A stretch of 37,622 bases of DNA. It comes from a virus. How positions within the stretch are numbered: position 1 is the stretch's first letter; each line of letters begins with the position of its first letter. Shown piece by piece: positions 17,190 to 25,237 of the stretch. The position numbers were made by a program, and so were the translations under genes. The notes beneath the pieces are model-generated. The model saw only the letters and a program-made list of their open reading frames with translations. It ran no database searches and was not told where the DNA came from. The stretch spans positions 1 to 37,622 of IMG/VR virus record IMGVR_UViG_3300001596_000105; one strand, 5' to 3'.

Positions 17190-17648
17190 CTATTCGATAT
17201 TTCCAATTATTACATATTGATTCGATCCTAAGTGCCTTAGATAGAAGGCCGCTGGACTGGTTCTCACTAAATAAGAGTTGGCTTCAATAAATCCACCATC
17301 ATCACCTTTGAGAAAAACCGTTGATTTGGCGGCAATTGTGATGGACCCAGCACCATTGTTCTCGCCAAATGCAATCCAATTTTCGGGTAAATCAGGTGGT
17401 ATATCTAATTGAAGGTCTTCACTCGAATTATTTGCTAAAAGTTTAAGGTTGTCCGATTCGTTAAAATCTCTGTTCACCGTAAGGCTTAGGGTTTCATCCG
17501 AGAAGAAGTCCGATTGCTGGATGTATTCACCGCTGGAATTGGTGATATACTGTCGATAGCGGTTAAATCCTAGCCTAAGATTGTAATAGGCGTTTGCCTC
17601 AGGGCTCTCCGGTAAAGTGTCGACTTGAAAATGTTTTACTTCCGCCAT
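17190..17648 (-). CDS. Hypothetical structural protein
   Basis: A 152-residue protein starting MAEVKHFQVDTLPESPEANA, the pattern of a fibre or appendage protein N-terminus: the PEAxAYYNLRLG segment is common at the start of phage surface proteins. The rest is strand-rich, with ITIAAKSTVFLKGDDGGFIE and a C-terminal YLRHLGSNQYVIIGNIE. The ATG at 17648 gives a TAATG overlap; the ATG nine bases upstream would overlap more. It probably works with the lectin-like protein. Confidence 0.6.
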   Translation of the reverse strand: MAEVKHFQVDTLPESPEANAYYNLRLGFNRYRQYITNSSGEYIQQSDFFSDETLSLTVNRDFNESDNLKLLANNSSEDLQLDIPPDLPENWIAFGENNGAGSITIAAKSTVFLKGDDGGFIEANSYLVRTSPAAFYLRHLGSNQYVIIGNIE

Positions 17649-18220
17649 TAGCTCCATAGATTATTCCATTCCACGCTACCGGGAGCAGCGGGAATTGAAG
17701 GTTGAACATTCAGTGAGTTTTGATTGAGTCGTTCTACATTCAATTGATAGTCTATTTGAACGTTGATTAGCCGGATGGACTTCTTAGGAAGTGAGGTATT
17801 CAAAACGGATACAGGGAGGTAGTTATAGGCACCATTATCTAAATGCACCAGATATACCACTGGGCTATCGACCAGGCTTGAAAGAAAGTCCAAAGTGTCT
17901 GAGTCTAGGAACTCCGAGGTTAACGAACCGGAAATGGCAGCCTCCATGCCTTCCAGGAATCTCTGACTGTAGGTCAAATCTGATTGCTGCTTCCTGCTAT
18001 AAGTGCGAGCTGCTGCAAGGTCCTCCTCTTGCTTTGGGTTGAATGCATAGCTGTCCCACCCCCCTCTAGCGTTCAGCCACATCAAGGTAACGGGTGTGCA
18101 ATTCTCATTTTCAATGGAAATATTCACCTCTGGGCCGATCTGAGTCGCACCATCCATGAATCTCAAGGTGTAGCTCTCATGCAAAGGAGAGGGGAGTAGT
18201 ATGTAATGCTTCTTTGTCAT
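17648..18220 (-). CDS. Tail-operon structural protein with NARGGWDSY motif
   Basis: A 190-residue protein. Its central motif MWLNARGGWDSYAFNPKQEE (about 47-66) recalls a motif in Bacteroidota phage structural proteins, normally in longer polypeptides. The C-terminal half has a helical segment (RKQQSDLTYSQRFLEGMEAA) and strands. It begins with an ATGA overlap on the 186-residue gene, and the two together look like one functional unit split into two reading frames. Exact role unknown. Confidence 0.65.
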   Translation of the reverse strand: MTKKHYILLPSPLHESYTLRFMDGATQIGPEVNISIENENCTPVTLMWLNARGGWDSYAFNPKQEEDLAAARTYSRKQQSDLTYSQRFLEGMEAAISGSLTSEFLDSDTLDFLSSLVDSPVVYLVHLDNGAYNYLPVSVLNTSLPKKSIRLINVQIDYQLNVERLNQNSLNVQPSIPAAPGSVEWNNLWS

Positions 18221-18777
18221 GGAGAAACTGATAAATCAGGTAATGGGCTAACATGTGTTTCATCATATATGTAGCTTATCACAACCGGCTGAAAAGCCTT
18301 AACCTTAAGGTTTAAATCCCTATCCCCGAGGAACCTTCCGTCTCCAGCTTCAATTATGAAGTCAGAGGGAGTTGCAGTCTCGGTGGATTGAAAAAGGATA
18401 TTCGAGCAGTGAAAGGAGGCGCTTTGAAGGCTATCGCTTTCGCTAAACAAACCATCGGCATCATAGATGAGCTCAATGAAGGCGACCCGGTATTCGATCA
18501 TAGACCCAGTATCACCTATGACCTGCTCATGAGAACCTTGAGGGAAATTGATTTCGATAGCTGCATTCAGGGCCTGGTGAATGTAGCAGTCAAATGATCC
18601 GCTACTATTCTTATCAACGGTAATGTTGGCAAGCAATGTCCAGCTAGAATCAACCAAGTACTCAATGCGGCATTTGATTTTTAGCTCTGCATTAGTCTTA
18701 TCAGAAGAAACGTTGAATAAAATCGGCTGGAACACTGAGCTTAAGCTATTCGGTGATGTGTTGATTGTTACGGCCAT
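18217..18777 (-). CDS. Beta-sandwich-like tail-operon protein
   Basis: A 186-residue strand-rich protein, MAVTINTSPNSLSSVFQPIL, with the N-terminal form of an Ig/FN3-like domain: a proline-rich start, then NAELKIKCRIEYLVDSSWTL and GSFDCYIHQALNAAIEINFP. It has TAATG and ATGA junctions with both neighbours. It is probably a virion component that pairs with the 190-residue protein. No family name can be given. Confidence 0.6.
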   Translation of the reverse strand: MAVTINTSPNSLSSVFQPILFNVSSDKTNAELKIKCRIEYLVDSSWTLLANITVDKNSSGSFDCYIHQALNAAIEINFPQGSHEQVIGDTGSMIEYRVAFIELIYDADGLFSESDSLQSASFHCSNILFQSTETATPSDFIIEAGDGRFLGDRDLNLKVKAFQPVVISYIYDETHVSPLPDLSVSP

Positions 18778-19271
18778 TATGCTGCAATTTCAGTGTCATA
18801 GAAAGCCCTCTGACTTTCTTCAATCATGTTATTGAAAAGGGTAGTCACATAGCTCCCAGCTGCTTCCCTTATCATGGCATCCAGTTCGGTCTCATTGGCA
18901 TCTAGGGTGCCACTCATCCATCTAAGTTTATCTTGATTCCCATCGGTTGGTATTCCTTTTTGGTAGATCGAGGTTTGGATGGCGAAGGCGGTTTGCATTT
19001 CGCTCTTTCCCTCGAATGAAATCCCTTTTACCCTGATCCAATCTAGTAGCGCATCAATAGGAACTCGGGTTACGCCAGCGGCACGTCCGGTATCAACGAA
19101 TTTGCCATAGTACAAGTAGGAACCTTTCAATTCAAAGCCGTTGGTTATCTCTGAAACAGCAACCTCAATGGAGTTACCAAGGTCAGAAGTAGCCACATGG
19201 CCTTGGCGCTCCAATTCATCTTGAAGCTTAAGCTTTAACCATCGCGCGATATGTCGAAGTGCAGACTCCAT
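18777..19271 (-). CDS. Head-tail joining/tail completion-like protein (HK97 gp10-like)
   Basis: A 164-residue protein beginning MESALRHIARWLKLKLQDEL. The pattern YYGKFVDTGRAAGVTRVPID, LLDWIRVKGISF, AFAIQTSIYQKGIPT is typical of the HK97 gp10-like/minor tail family, in which a short conserved loop (Y..FVDTG) is followed by W-I and K-G-I segments. Proteins of this type help join head to tail. It begins with TAATG after the terminator-like gene. The assignment is by recalled pattern. Confidence 0.65.
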   Translation of the reverse strand: MESALRHIARWLKLKLQDELERQGHVATSDLGNSIEVAVSEITNGFELKGSYLYYGKFVDTGRAAGVTRVPIDALLDWIRVKGISFEGKSEMQTAFAIQTSIYQKGIPTDGNQDKLRWMSGTLDANETELDAMIREAAGSYVTTLFNNMIEESQRAFYDTEIAA

Positions 19272-19705
19272 TAACAAGTTTTCTTAGCACGAATTTTATA
19301 GTTGAACTCCATCCAGATGGGGTCGTTGTTGGTCAAGTAGCCTTCGTTGAATTTGAATCTACCTGGCTTTTCTAAAAGGAAGAGATCGGAACTGTCTTCA
19401 ATGGACTGGGCCAATAGCTTCTCGGTAGCTTGCAGGGCGGCCCAAACATCGTCCCTTTCTGAAGGGCTCATACGTTGGCCTGAAGAATTATTCTCTGCGA
19501 TTAAGTAAAGTTTCACCTCATAGGTGGAGCTCCAGTCATCTGCCTTAAGATCTGGAATCTGTGCAGGGGGGGTGAATAGGAGGTAGGGGTAGGTTAAATC
19601 CGATTCTCCATTTTGCTCTTGAACCCAGCCATGTGTAAAAGCATTAATGCCCTCAGTTGCGAGGGCTAAAGTTTGAATGCTATTTCTAAATTCGACGATG
19701 TTCAT
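19271..19705 (-). CDS. Putative tail terminator-like protein
   Basis: A 144-residue protein with a mixed helix/strand pattern: MNIVEFRNSIQTLALATEGI at the start, STYEVKLYLIAENNSSGQRM in the middle and DPIWMEFNYKIRAKKTC at the end. Size, position beside a gp10-like gene, and the central VKLYLI strand suit a tail terminator or tail-completion protein. Its ATG overlaps by three bases (ATGA) the stop of the -1 frame extension of the preceding gene, which supports that frame being used. Confidence 0.5.
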   Translation of the reverse strand: MNIVEFRNSIQTLALATEGINAFTHGWVQEQNGESDLTYPYLLFTPPAQIPDLKADDWSSTYEVKLYLIAENNSSGQRMSPSERDDVWAALQATEKLLAQSIEDSSDLFLLEKPGRFKFNEGYLTNNDPIWMEFNYKIRAKKTC

Positions 19706-20597
19706 TTTCCGTGTTCTGCTAACTGTTGTGCTCGGTGAATTGCGAGGGTGTTCATGAAGTCGTGAGCGTTGGCTTTTTGAACCTCAATGAGACTGCCAAG
19801 AGCGCCCGTTTTCGCCACTTCGACGATGCAGGCATACCAACCGTAGCTTTCCACTTTAAGCTTCTTAGCCGGTCCGCTTCCACCTGGAGAATAGAGAGTA
19901 GGGAGTGTTGTTGCAAAATGATTGTGGACTCGACCAACGAAAAAAAAACCTCCCAGACCACATCCATAGGCAAATCAAGGAATTCTTCGGATCTCCTTCC
20001 GGAAATTACTTCATCATAGGCCTCACCTTCCGGACGACAGATGATAGCAATGATCTTAGCAGCATTGGAAAGCTGACCTTCTTCCATCTTGGCAGCTGCA
20101 ATCTGCAGGTCTGCAATTTCAGTGAATTCCAAGGCAGTTAGGGACACTCCTGGCTTGGTATAGCCAAAAAGCTCTGTAGAGGAGGGGAGTCGATAGGTAG
20201 TGCCTTTGTGCTTAAAGGAAGTGATCCCTTTACTCTCATAGGCAGGCCATACTATTAGACCTAGGACCAAAGGACTCAGGTAGTGATCATACACAACCTT
20301 TCGTTCCGTTGGCGACATACTGGCCAATGTGGGTTCGGATATGTCGGATAGAAGAGAGAGCATATCCCCGTAAAGGGCTGGAAGTTTCTTGAACTGGTCT
20401 TCTGGAGATATCTGTTTGATAAGCTCCTCTACCCGAGATTCATCAGGACTTTCCTTCAGCTTTTCATGGAATAAGTCCTTCACATATTCGGGTAGGCTGA
20501 ATGCAATTTTGCTTAGCTCTAATGCCTCCCTTAAAGAAATGTCTTTCCACTCATCCTTGAGCTTGACCTTGGTATTATGGATTTTGAGATTAACCAT
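19702..20597 (-). CDS. Tail assembly chaperone-like protein with candidate -1 frameshift (G/GT-like)
   Basis: Read without a shift, it is a 281-residue protein stopping at 19752. The -1 frame, open from before the T9 run to 19702, reads like real coding sequence over its last 60 codons (VESYGWYACIVEVAKTGALG, then SLIEVQKANAHDFMNTLAIH and RAQQLAEHGK) and ends in an ATGA overlap with the next gene. It has no usable start codon, while the zero-frame tail there uses unfavourable-looking codons (CGG, TCG, CGA). A -1 slip at T_TTT_TTT gives a 298-residue fusion: 219 common residues and 79 new ones. Frameshifted chaperone pairs before the tape measure are near-universal in siphophages, although here the tape measure is about 7 kb downstream. 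A one-base assembly error in the T9 run gives the same protein without regulation. Confidence 0.7.
19940..19949 (-). other. Slippery sequence GTTTTTTTTT (candidate -1 frameshift site)
   Basis: Codons 217-219 read GTT TTT TTT on the - strand, giving the heptamer T_TTT_TTT with the same base at every slip position. Slipping one base back moves ribosomes into a 79-codon frame that ends at the next gene. A second, weaker site, C_AAA_AAG near 19777, could also shift into that frame. Confidence 0.6.
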
Positions 20598-21246
20598 TTA
20601 CCTGACGACGCAAAGACTTGATTTGACGGTTTAACACCTTGTTCACGCCCACTAATGCTCGGAAGTTCTTTCCGTGCTTTCGTTTGTAGCTAATGGCGTC
20701 TTTGATTTCGTTTTGGGCTTTTTCAATGGCCTTAATGGCTGGTGAGACATGATTGTCTAGCCCATCAATGAATTTTGCCCGCTCCTGCTTGGCGTTTGAT
20801 GCCATTTGATGGCTTATAGCATCCTTGAAGCGGGTTTCAGCTACATGATAGAGTCTTTGAAAATCCTCGAAATCTGCTGCAGCAAGCTCTTCCTTGGCAT
20901 CTTGAAATAGCTTCTCCGCACGATCCTCCCGGAAAGCATTTACAATAGCTTCGATTGTGTTTTCTTCCTCTTCGGCTCTCAGGGCTTCGGAGTCACCTTC
21001 TCCTTCCTCTGACCCTTCTTCCGAACCCTCTTCCGAGTCGTAGTTTTCCTCGGTTGGTGGTGGAGTACTTCCTTGCTCTGGTGGCGTGGGAGCAGGCTCT
21101 TCGCGAACTTGTTTGATATCTCGATACAAAGTGCTGTCACTTAGCTCAAGGTTCAATTCATCTCTGAGGTATTCTTTAATTTCTTGATCCGATTTACCAG
21201 ATTCAACAAGTGTGCGAATAAGATCTAATCGTTCTGACTTTTCCAT
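20590..21246 (-). CDS. HTH plus acidic linker plus coiled-coil protein after terminase
   Basis: A 218-residue protein in three parts. Residues 1-50 have a helix-turn-helix form (KSDQEIKEYLRDELNLELSD, STLYRDIKQVREE). Residues 50-95 are Pro/Glu/Ser-rich and strongly acidic. Residues 95-218 are helical (AEKLFQDAKEELAAADFEDF, QRLYHVAETRFKDAISHQMA) with a basic C-terminus. It is the first gene of the tail operon, immediately downstream of the divergent node. It could be a DNA-packaging partner of terminase, a small-terminase-like protein, or a late regulator. Not assigned to a family. Confidence 0.6.
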   Translation of the reverse strand: MEKSERLDLIRTLVESGKSDQEIKEYLRDELNLELSDSTLYRDIKQVREEPAPTPPEQGSTPPPTEENYDSEEGSEEGSEEGEGDSEALRAEEEENTIEAIVNAFREDRAEKLFQDAKEELAAADFEDFQRLYHVAETRFKDAISHQMASNAKQERAKFIDGLDNHVSPAIKAIEKAQNEIKDAISYKRKHGKNFRALVGVNKVLNRQIKSLRRQVNG

Positions 21247-21358
21247 ATTAGCGGGTCATTATTAATCGTATAGATTACAAAGTAATCGAATAGATTTCAT
21301 TTTTCTTCGTAAAAACTTGAAATTTTCCAATGGACTACCTTCGTATAAAACCAACCAG
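21247..21358. promoter_or_regulatory. Site A: divergent regulatory node between tail operon and moron
   Basis: The - strand holds AATCTATTCGATTACT (+ 21281-21296), then GATTACTTTGTAATC, an inverted repeat shared with the early switch at 34633-34650. Further upstream are ATTTCAA and TTTTACGAA, shared with the node at 8.8 kb. On the + strand, TTG (21317-21319) and TACCTTCG (21336-21343), 16 bases apart, resemble a Bacteroidota promoter for the moron at 21359. Confidence 0.6.
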
Positions 21359-21637
21359 ATGAAATACGAAATCTCCTTTGAAGGGTCCTTTGGTCTAGCG
21401 ATAGAAAGGGCCGCTCAAATTCCTTATGACGCACTTGATAAAGATAATCCTGTACGAGTTTTTAGGAGAGCTAAAGAGATTCTGAATGAATTAGACCATG
21501 GTGGTTCCTATTATGTCCAGTTTTTTCCCTCTGCATTAAAATTTAACGCCCTACCTCGGGATTGTGAAGGTCTGACTAACATGGAGGTCATCAATATCAC
21601 TAACATTTTGAATAGGATTAGGGATAAAATGGACTAG
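21359..21637 (+). CDS. Small opposite-strand moron protein
   Basis: A 92-residue soluble protein starting MKYEISFEGSFGLAIERAAQ at the ATG at 21359; an in-frame TTG at 21317 lies inside the promoter-like sequence and is unlikely. It ends seven bases before the convergent terL stop. It sits against lytic transcription, with its own promoter-like boxes, at the terminase/tail boundary. No TM segment, metal motif or known family seen; a host-takeover or lysogeny function is possible. Confidence 0.6.
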   Translation: MKYEISFEGSFGLAIERAAQIPYDALDKDNPVRVFRRAKEILNELDHGGSYYVQFFPSALKFNALPRDCEGLTNMEVINITNILNRIRDKMD

Positions 21638-21643
21638 TTCTAA

Positions 21644-23095
21644 TCATAAACTCCCCCAACTAGCAATACCTCGTTTAATCCTTAAGTCGAAATGAGCGCG
21701 CATTAACAATAGGTCCCGCCAATCTGGTGAGCGGCCAAGGTCTTTCTTTATCTCCTTTTTTGGTTTGAGATGGACCTTTCGGTCATCATCGGTTTTCCAG
21801 CTTTTTAGCTCGGATAGTTCCTCTCTGATTTCTTGCTTTTCCTCTTCAGTAAAAGGGGATTTCAACCAGAGTTGATGCGAATTGATTTTGTCTACTAGGA
21901 AGTAACCGCATTGAACTTGGTAGTTAGCATAATTGGGCTCTTCCTTGATGCCTTTTGACTTACGGTTAGTGTTCATCTTGACCTTAACCGGTTTTGCGTT
22001 ATTGACAAAGCCTTCGATTCCGCAGTTATCCACTACACCGCCTCCGACACCATCTTGATCAGCAACACAGTTCTTTTTGGGAATTTGGAATTGCTTGCGA
22101 TAGGAGTTGATCTGGATTTGGATATCCGTGGTTAGGGATAAATCAAAGCTTTTGGTGGCTACAACTGTCCAATCTTTCCAAACCGCAATTCTAGCCTTGT
22201 CGGACCCTAAACGTGCTACATCGCAAGTCAGGTAATGATCCTTTCCTTCATTATCTAGGTGGTCATTCTGAAATACAGCTTCAATATCATCAAAGGAGCA
22301 AAGGGCATCTGGACTATCATCATAATCCCAATTTCCCTTAAGTAGCCTTTCCTTTTTCGCCTTATCCTTGGTTCTTTGTAGCCTTTCCAAGTAACCTTTT
22401 TCCCGGAATGGATTATCCTGGACAAAAGCCTGGAGGAACTTCATCATTCTAGGAAGCTTCCCCTGCAAGGCGGGCTTGTAGAATTGCGAATACAGCCAAT
22501 TCTTTTTTGGGTTACAGGTGATAAAGAGCTTCGCGGTTATTCCATAAAGATCATTGTAATGCCGCCCTATCCGAGTTCTTAAGGTATCGTAGGCCCCGAA
22601 GTCAATTTCCCCACCTTCTTCAATCCATCCACCGGTGTATTCAGTGGATCCAAGCCTTTCATACATGGGATCACGCGGTAGATATTTTAATTCGAGTAAA
22701 TCGATTCGACTACCATTGGTGAATTGGATGAAGTTCTTTTGGCCATTATACTTGAAGGAATTGCACCCATAAGCCTTGGCGACCTTAAAGAAGGAAATGA
22801 GAGTAGATTCGGTTATCCTCTTTAACTCTTCACGTCCAATAAACCATCGTGTCTCAGGATAAAGTAGGCACATGAATAGTAGCCAGGTACAGCCAGTCCA
22901 GGACTTAGCCCCTCCGGCTGCTCCTCCGTAAAGAAACTCTTCAGTGACTGAATTAGTTAAGGTAAAGAGGGCTTGTTCTTGTTTTAGGTGACGTTTTCCA
23001 TCTCTTACTGTGACAAAGGAGAATTCATTTCTTCGGAATAGCTCCTTTCTTAACTCAATAGGAGATAGGTTCTCTAATATATTAGCCACTTGCAT
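21644..23095 (-). CDS. terL: Terminase large subunit
   Basis: A 483-residue DNA-packaging ATPase and nuclease. The ATPase has a Walker A-like loop at 57-65 (GGAAGGAKS) and a Walker B region at WIEE (157-160); the TCNPKKNW segment (193-200) is the coupling motif of this family. The RNase H-like nuclease domain has D292 (CDVARLGSDKA), D346 (ADQDGVGGG) and D458/D461 (SPDWRDLLL). It packages concatemeric DNA into proheads. It overlaps the terS stop by 14 bases. Portal is not adjacent, which is unusual. Confidence 0.95.
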   Translation of the reverse strand: MQVANILENLSPIELRKELFRRNEFSFVTVRDGKRHLKQEQALFTLTNSVTEEFLYGGAAGGAKSWTGCTWLLFMCLLYPETRWFIGREELKRITESTLISFFKVAKAYGCNSFKYNGQKNFIQFTNGSRIDLLELKYLPRDPMYERLGSTEYTGGWIEEGGEIDFGAYDTLRTRIGRHYNDLYGITAKLFITCNPKKNWLYSQFYKPALQGKLPRMMKFLQAFVQDNPFREKGYLERLQRTKDKAKKERLLKGNWDYDDSPDALCSFDDIEAVFQNDHLDNEGKDHYLTCDVARLGSDKARIAVWKDWTVVATKSFDLSLTTDIQIQINSYRKQFQIPKKNCVADQDGVGGGVVDNCGIEGFVNNAKPVKVKMNTNRKSKGIKEEPNYANYQVQCGYFLVDKINSHQLWLKSPFTEEEKQEIREELSELKSWKTDDDRKVHLKPKKEIKKDLGRSPDWRDLLLMRAHFDLRIKRGIASWGSL

Positions 23096-23618
23096 TTAGT
23101 AGGTCTTGCAGAGTCTTTGTGCTGAGCTTAGCAGGATCAATCTCCCCCTGCCTTTGCTTGTTGTCAAGCTCATAAAAACCGATATGCCGGTTAATCATCT
23201 CAATGGCTCGTTCTTTGGAAACAAAGTGAAGCTCCACGACCTCTTCAGATATACCTTCACTTATAAATCGCTTGGTATGCTTGAACTTGGTGATCAGCTG
23301 GCGCACCTCGAGAGGCAGTTCCTTGATTTGGGAGGGGGAGAGGTTGATAGTTTCAGTAATGTCACTTTCCACCCAGGACTTCAATCGCTTAAGAACATCT
23401 TGATGCGAATACTCGATTTGTTGAGCGGCTTTAGCTTTAAGCACTGAAATGCGGGAAGCAATATGCTCCTTTCCTAGGACTTCATTCCCAATTTGCCTTG
23501 CGTTTTTCTCTGAATAGCCCGCACGAATCGCTGCCTGAGTGGCATTGAGGTCTACCATGTATTCCTGGCAGAAGCGAGATTCTTTGCTGGTGAAATGATT
23601 CTGGGCTTTGTCACTCAT
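23082..23618 (-). CDS. terS: Terminase small subunit
   Basis: A 178-residue protein of the Terminase_2 family, with the diagnostic N-terminal HTH region SKESRFCQEYMVDLNATQAA, IRAGYSEKNARQIGNEVL. It recognises pac/cos sequence and controls TerL. Its ATG follows within ten bases a hairpin and T-run, so its expression is probably subject to attenuation or readthrough, or uses a promoter between 23660 and 23734. Confidence 0.92.
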   Translation of the reverse strand: MSDKAQNHFTSKESRFCQEYMVDLNATQAAIRAGYSEKNARQIGNEVLGKEHIASRISVLKAKAAQQIEYSHQDVLKRLKSWVESDITETINLSPSQIKELPLEVRQLITKFKHTKRFISEGISEEVVELHFVSKERAIEMINRHIGFYELDNKQRQGEIDPAKLSTKTLQDLLNASG

Positions 23619-23660
23619 AAGAAAAAAGGAGGGAGGTCTTAGCCGTCCCTCCAGACCTGA
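23619..23660 (-). terminator. Terminator or attenuator with alternative pairing before terS
   Basis: On the - strand, four adjacent segments read AGGTCT, GGAGGG, AGACCT and CCCTCC, followed by TTTTTT and then the terS ATG. Segments 1:3 and 2:4 pair perfectly (six bases each) and are mutually exclusive as simple hairpins, although they could form a pseudoknot. The 2:4 hairpin plus T6 is terminator-like. It may end the T9SS operon upstream, or act as an attenuator for terS. Confidence 0.65.
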
Positions 23661-23677
23661 TTATGATAAAAGGTAAA

Positions 23678-23694
23678 TGTAATAAAATATATTA
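23678..23694. repeat. Dyad upstream of terS
   Basis: GTAATA-AAATA-TATTAC is a perfect 6-5-6 inverted repeat between the T9SS gene and terS. Its arm-spacer-arm geometry resembles AGATTA-nAAAG-TAATC at the other phage nodes, but the bases differ. It may mark a terS promoter/operator. Confidence 0.35.
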
Positions 23695-23734
23695 CAATTA
23701 CTATTGAAGTTAAATGTACATGAATGGAAGATTC

Positions 23735-25237
23735 CTATTTTTTCAGCATTATCTTGGAAACAGGTGCAGTATTGGTTAGGGTGATTACGAAGTAGTAAAG
23801 CCCAGCCGGGAGATCTTCCACAGGTAAGGAAGAAGTATACGGATACTTGAACTCTTTGATTAACTGTCCACCCGTATTGTAAATGGAAACCCCTTCTAAA
23901 TTGGAAGGGTCTTCAAGGTTAAAAAACACTTGGTTTTCAAAGGGGTTTGGATAGAGGCTAATTGGATTCGTAAATAATTCTTGAGATTCAACTTTCAAAG
24001 GGCTTATTCCATCTTTATTAAAGTTAACATAGCCAATAGCAGCAGCAAACCCAGTTCTAGATGAGCGGAAGGCCACAGTGGCGGTGGAATCTGGTCTTAA
24101 AGTAAAATAGGATTGGCCACTGTATTGAGCTAAATCGCTTCTAGAATTGAAGGCTCTTAAATTAAATGCTTCGGTACTATTAATCAGATCTCCCGAAGCA
24201 TTATAAAATTGAAACCTTCTACCGCCTTGTGATTCTGGTCGACCATTATGCAGGCCGTCCCTGTTAATATCCGAATCAATAACATAGGATCCATCAAAAC
24301 CACGCACTAATCTTATTCTAGGTTCCGTCCAAGTGCTATCTACACCTTTAGTTGCTGGTAGAATGAGGTCCTCACTAATTATAGTGTCCGAATTGAAATT
24401 GAACATGCGGATGGAAGCATTCACAATTGAATCTCCCAATTGGTGATTTAGGTCATAAGAAATATAGAAAGGCTGTTCAAGCCCTCTTTGAATGCCTACT
24501 GGCCCGAAACGGGGGAATTCGAAATCATCTGTTATACAGGCACATGATTTTTCATATTTGGCATGGACCAAATTAAGGTCCCCATTTGGTTTTGGAACAA
24601 ATCCCCTGAAATATTGAATCGAATCATTTCCAGCGATCCTGGAGATTTCAAAAACGGAGTCGAGTTGACTATAAGATCCAACCAGCTTACTCATCGAATC
24701 AGCACTAAAGGTATTTAGAACTGCCCCAGTATTCTTGTCTAGAAAAACGTAGTCTCCCGTAGTACTTGATCGACAAAAAATGTCTGAGTAAGTGTCTTCG
24801 TAGTCACTCACGCAGTCGACTAAGCGGAAGTTCTTCTTGGACCACTGTACATTTTTTGTTTTTAGATTCACGCATTCAATAATCTCCTCCTGCTGCCAAC
24901 GAGTATAAAAGGTGTGAATCGCAAGGTGGTCTGAAGTGAAAAGAAATTGGTCATCGATACTTTTATCTTTATCTTCAATCGTTGGGGTTATATAGTAATC
25001 AAGTAGTTGCCCATCTTTCCCATGGAGTACAACATAGTTCCTTTTGTTCTTGGCTGCTCCATATTGATAATTTACCATCCCAAAAATAGAGTCCTGACTA
25101 ACCTTAAATCCAGTAAAGCTTATTCGGTCAATTAGGCTTGGGGTATTGGGAATATCGGGAAGATAAGTAAGCCAGCCCTGGGCAGAAAGCCCAAAGCTGG
25201 ATAATAAAAAAAATATTATTACTGAGACTAACCTCAT
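23735..25237 (-). CDS. Secreted protein with T9SS type A sorting domain
   Basis: A 500-residue protein with a signal peptide (MRLVSVIIFFLLSSFGLSAQ) and a C-terminal type IX sorting domain: YPNPFENQVFFNLEDPSNLE, VSIYNTGGQLIKEFKYP, LPAGLYYFVI and a final KIMLKK. The middle is beta-rich, of unknown function, with no catalytic motif seen. It would be exported across the outer membrane and either anchored or released. T9SS substrates belong to Bacteroidota chromosomes and are not phage structural proteins, so this is probably captured host cargo. Its ATG overlaps the upstream stop (ATGA). Confidence 0.8.
   Translation of the reverse strand: MRLVSVIIFFLLSSFGLSAQGWLTYLPDIPNTPSLIDRISFTGFKVSQDSIFGMVNYQYGAAKNKRNYVVLHGKDGQLLDYYITPTIEDKDKSIDDQFLFTSDHLAIHTFYTRWQQEEIIECVNLKTKNVQWSKKNFRLVDCVSDYEDTYSDIFCRSSTTGDYVFLDKNTGAVLNTFSADSMSKLVGSYSQLDSVFEISRIAGNDSIQYFRGFVPKPNGDLNLVHAKYEKSCACITDDFEFPRFGPVGIQRGLEQPFYISYDLNHQLGDSIVNASIRMFNFNSDTIISEDLILPATKGVDSTWTEPRIRLVRGFDGSYVIDSDINRDGLHNGRPESQGGRRFQFYNASGDLINSTEAFNLRAFNSRSDLAQYSGQSYFTLRPDSTATVAFRSSRTGFAAAIGYVNFNKDGISPLKVESQELFTNPISLYPNPFENQVFFNLEDPSNLEGVSIYNTGGQLIKEFKYPYTSSLPVEDLPAGLYYFVITLTNTAPVSKIMLKK

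Noticed and set aside
19726-20019. A 97-codon rightward ORF opposite the chaperone-like gene
   Set aside because: Shadow of the tail gene; it runs through the slippery region, has no promoter and no protein-like character.
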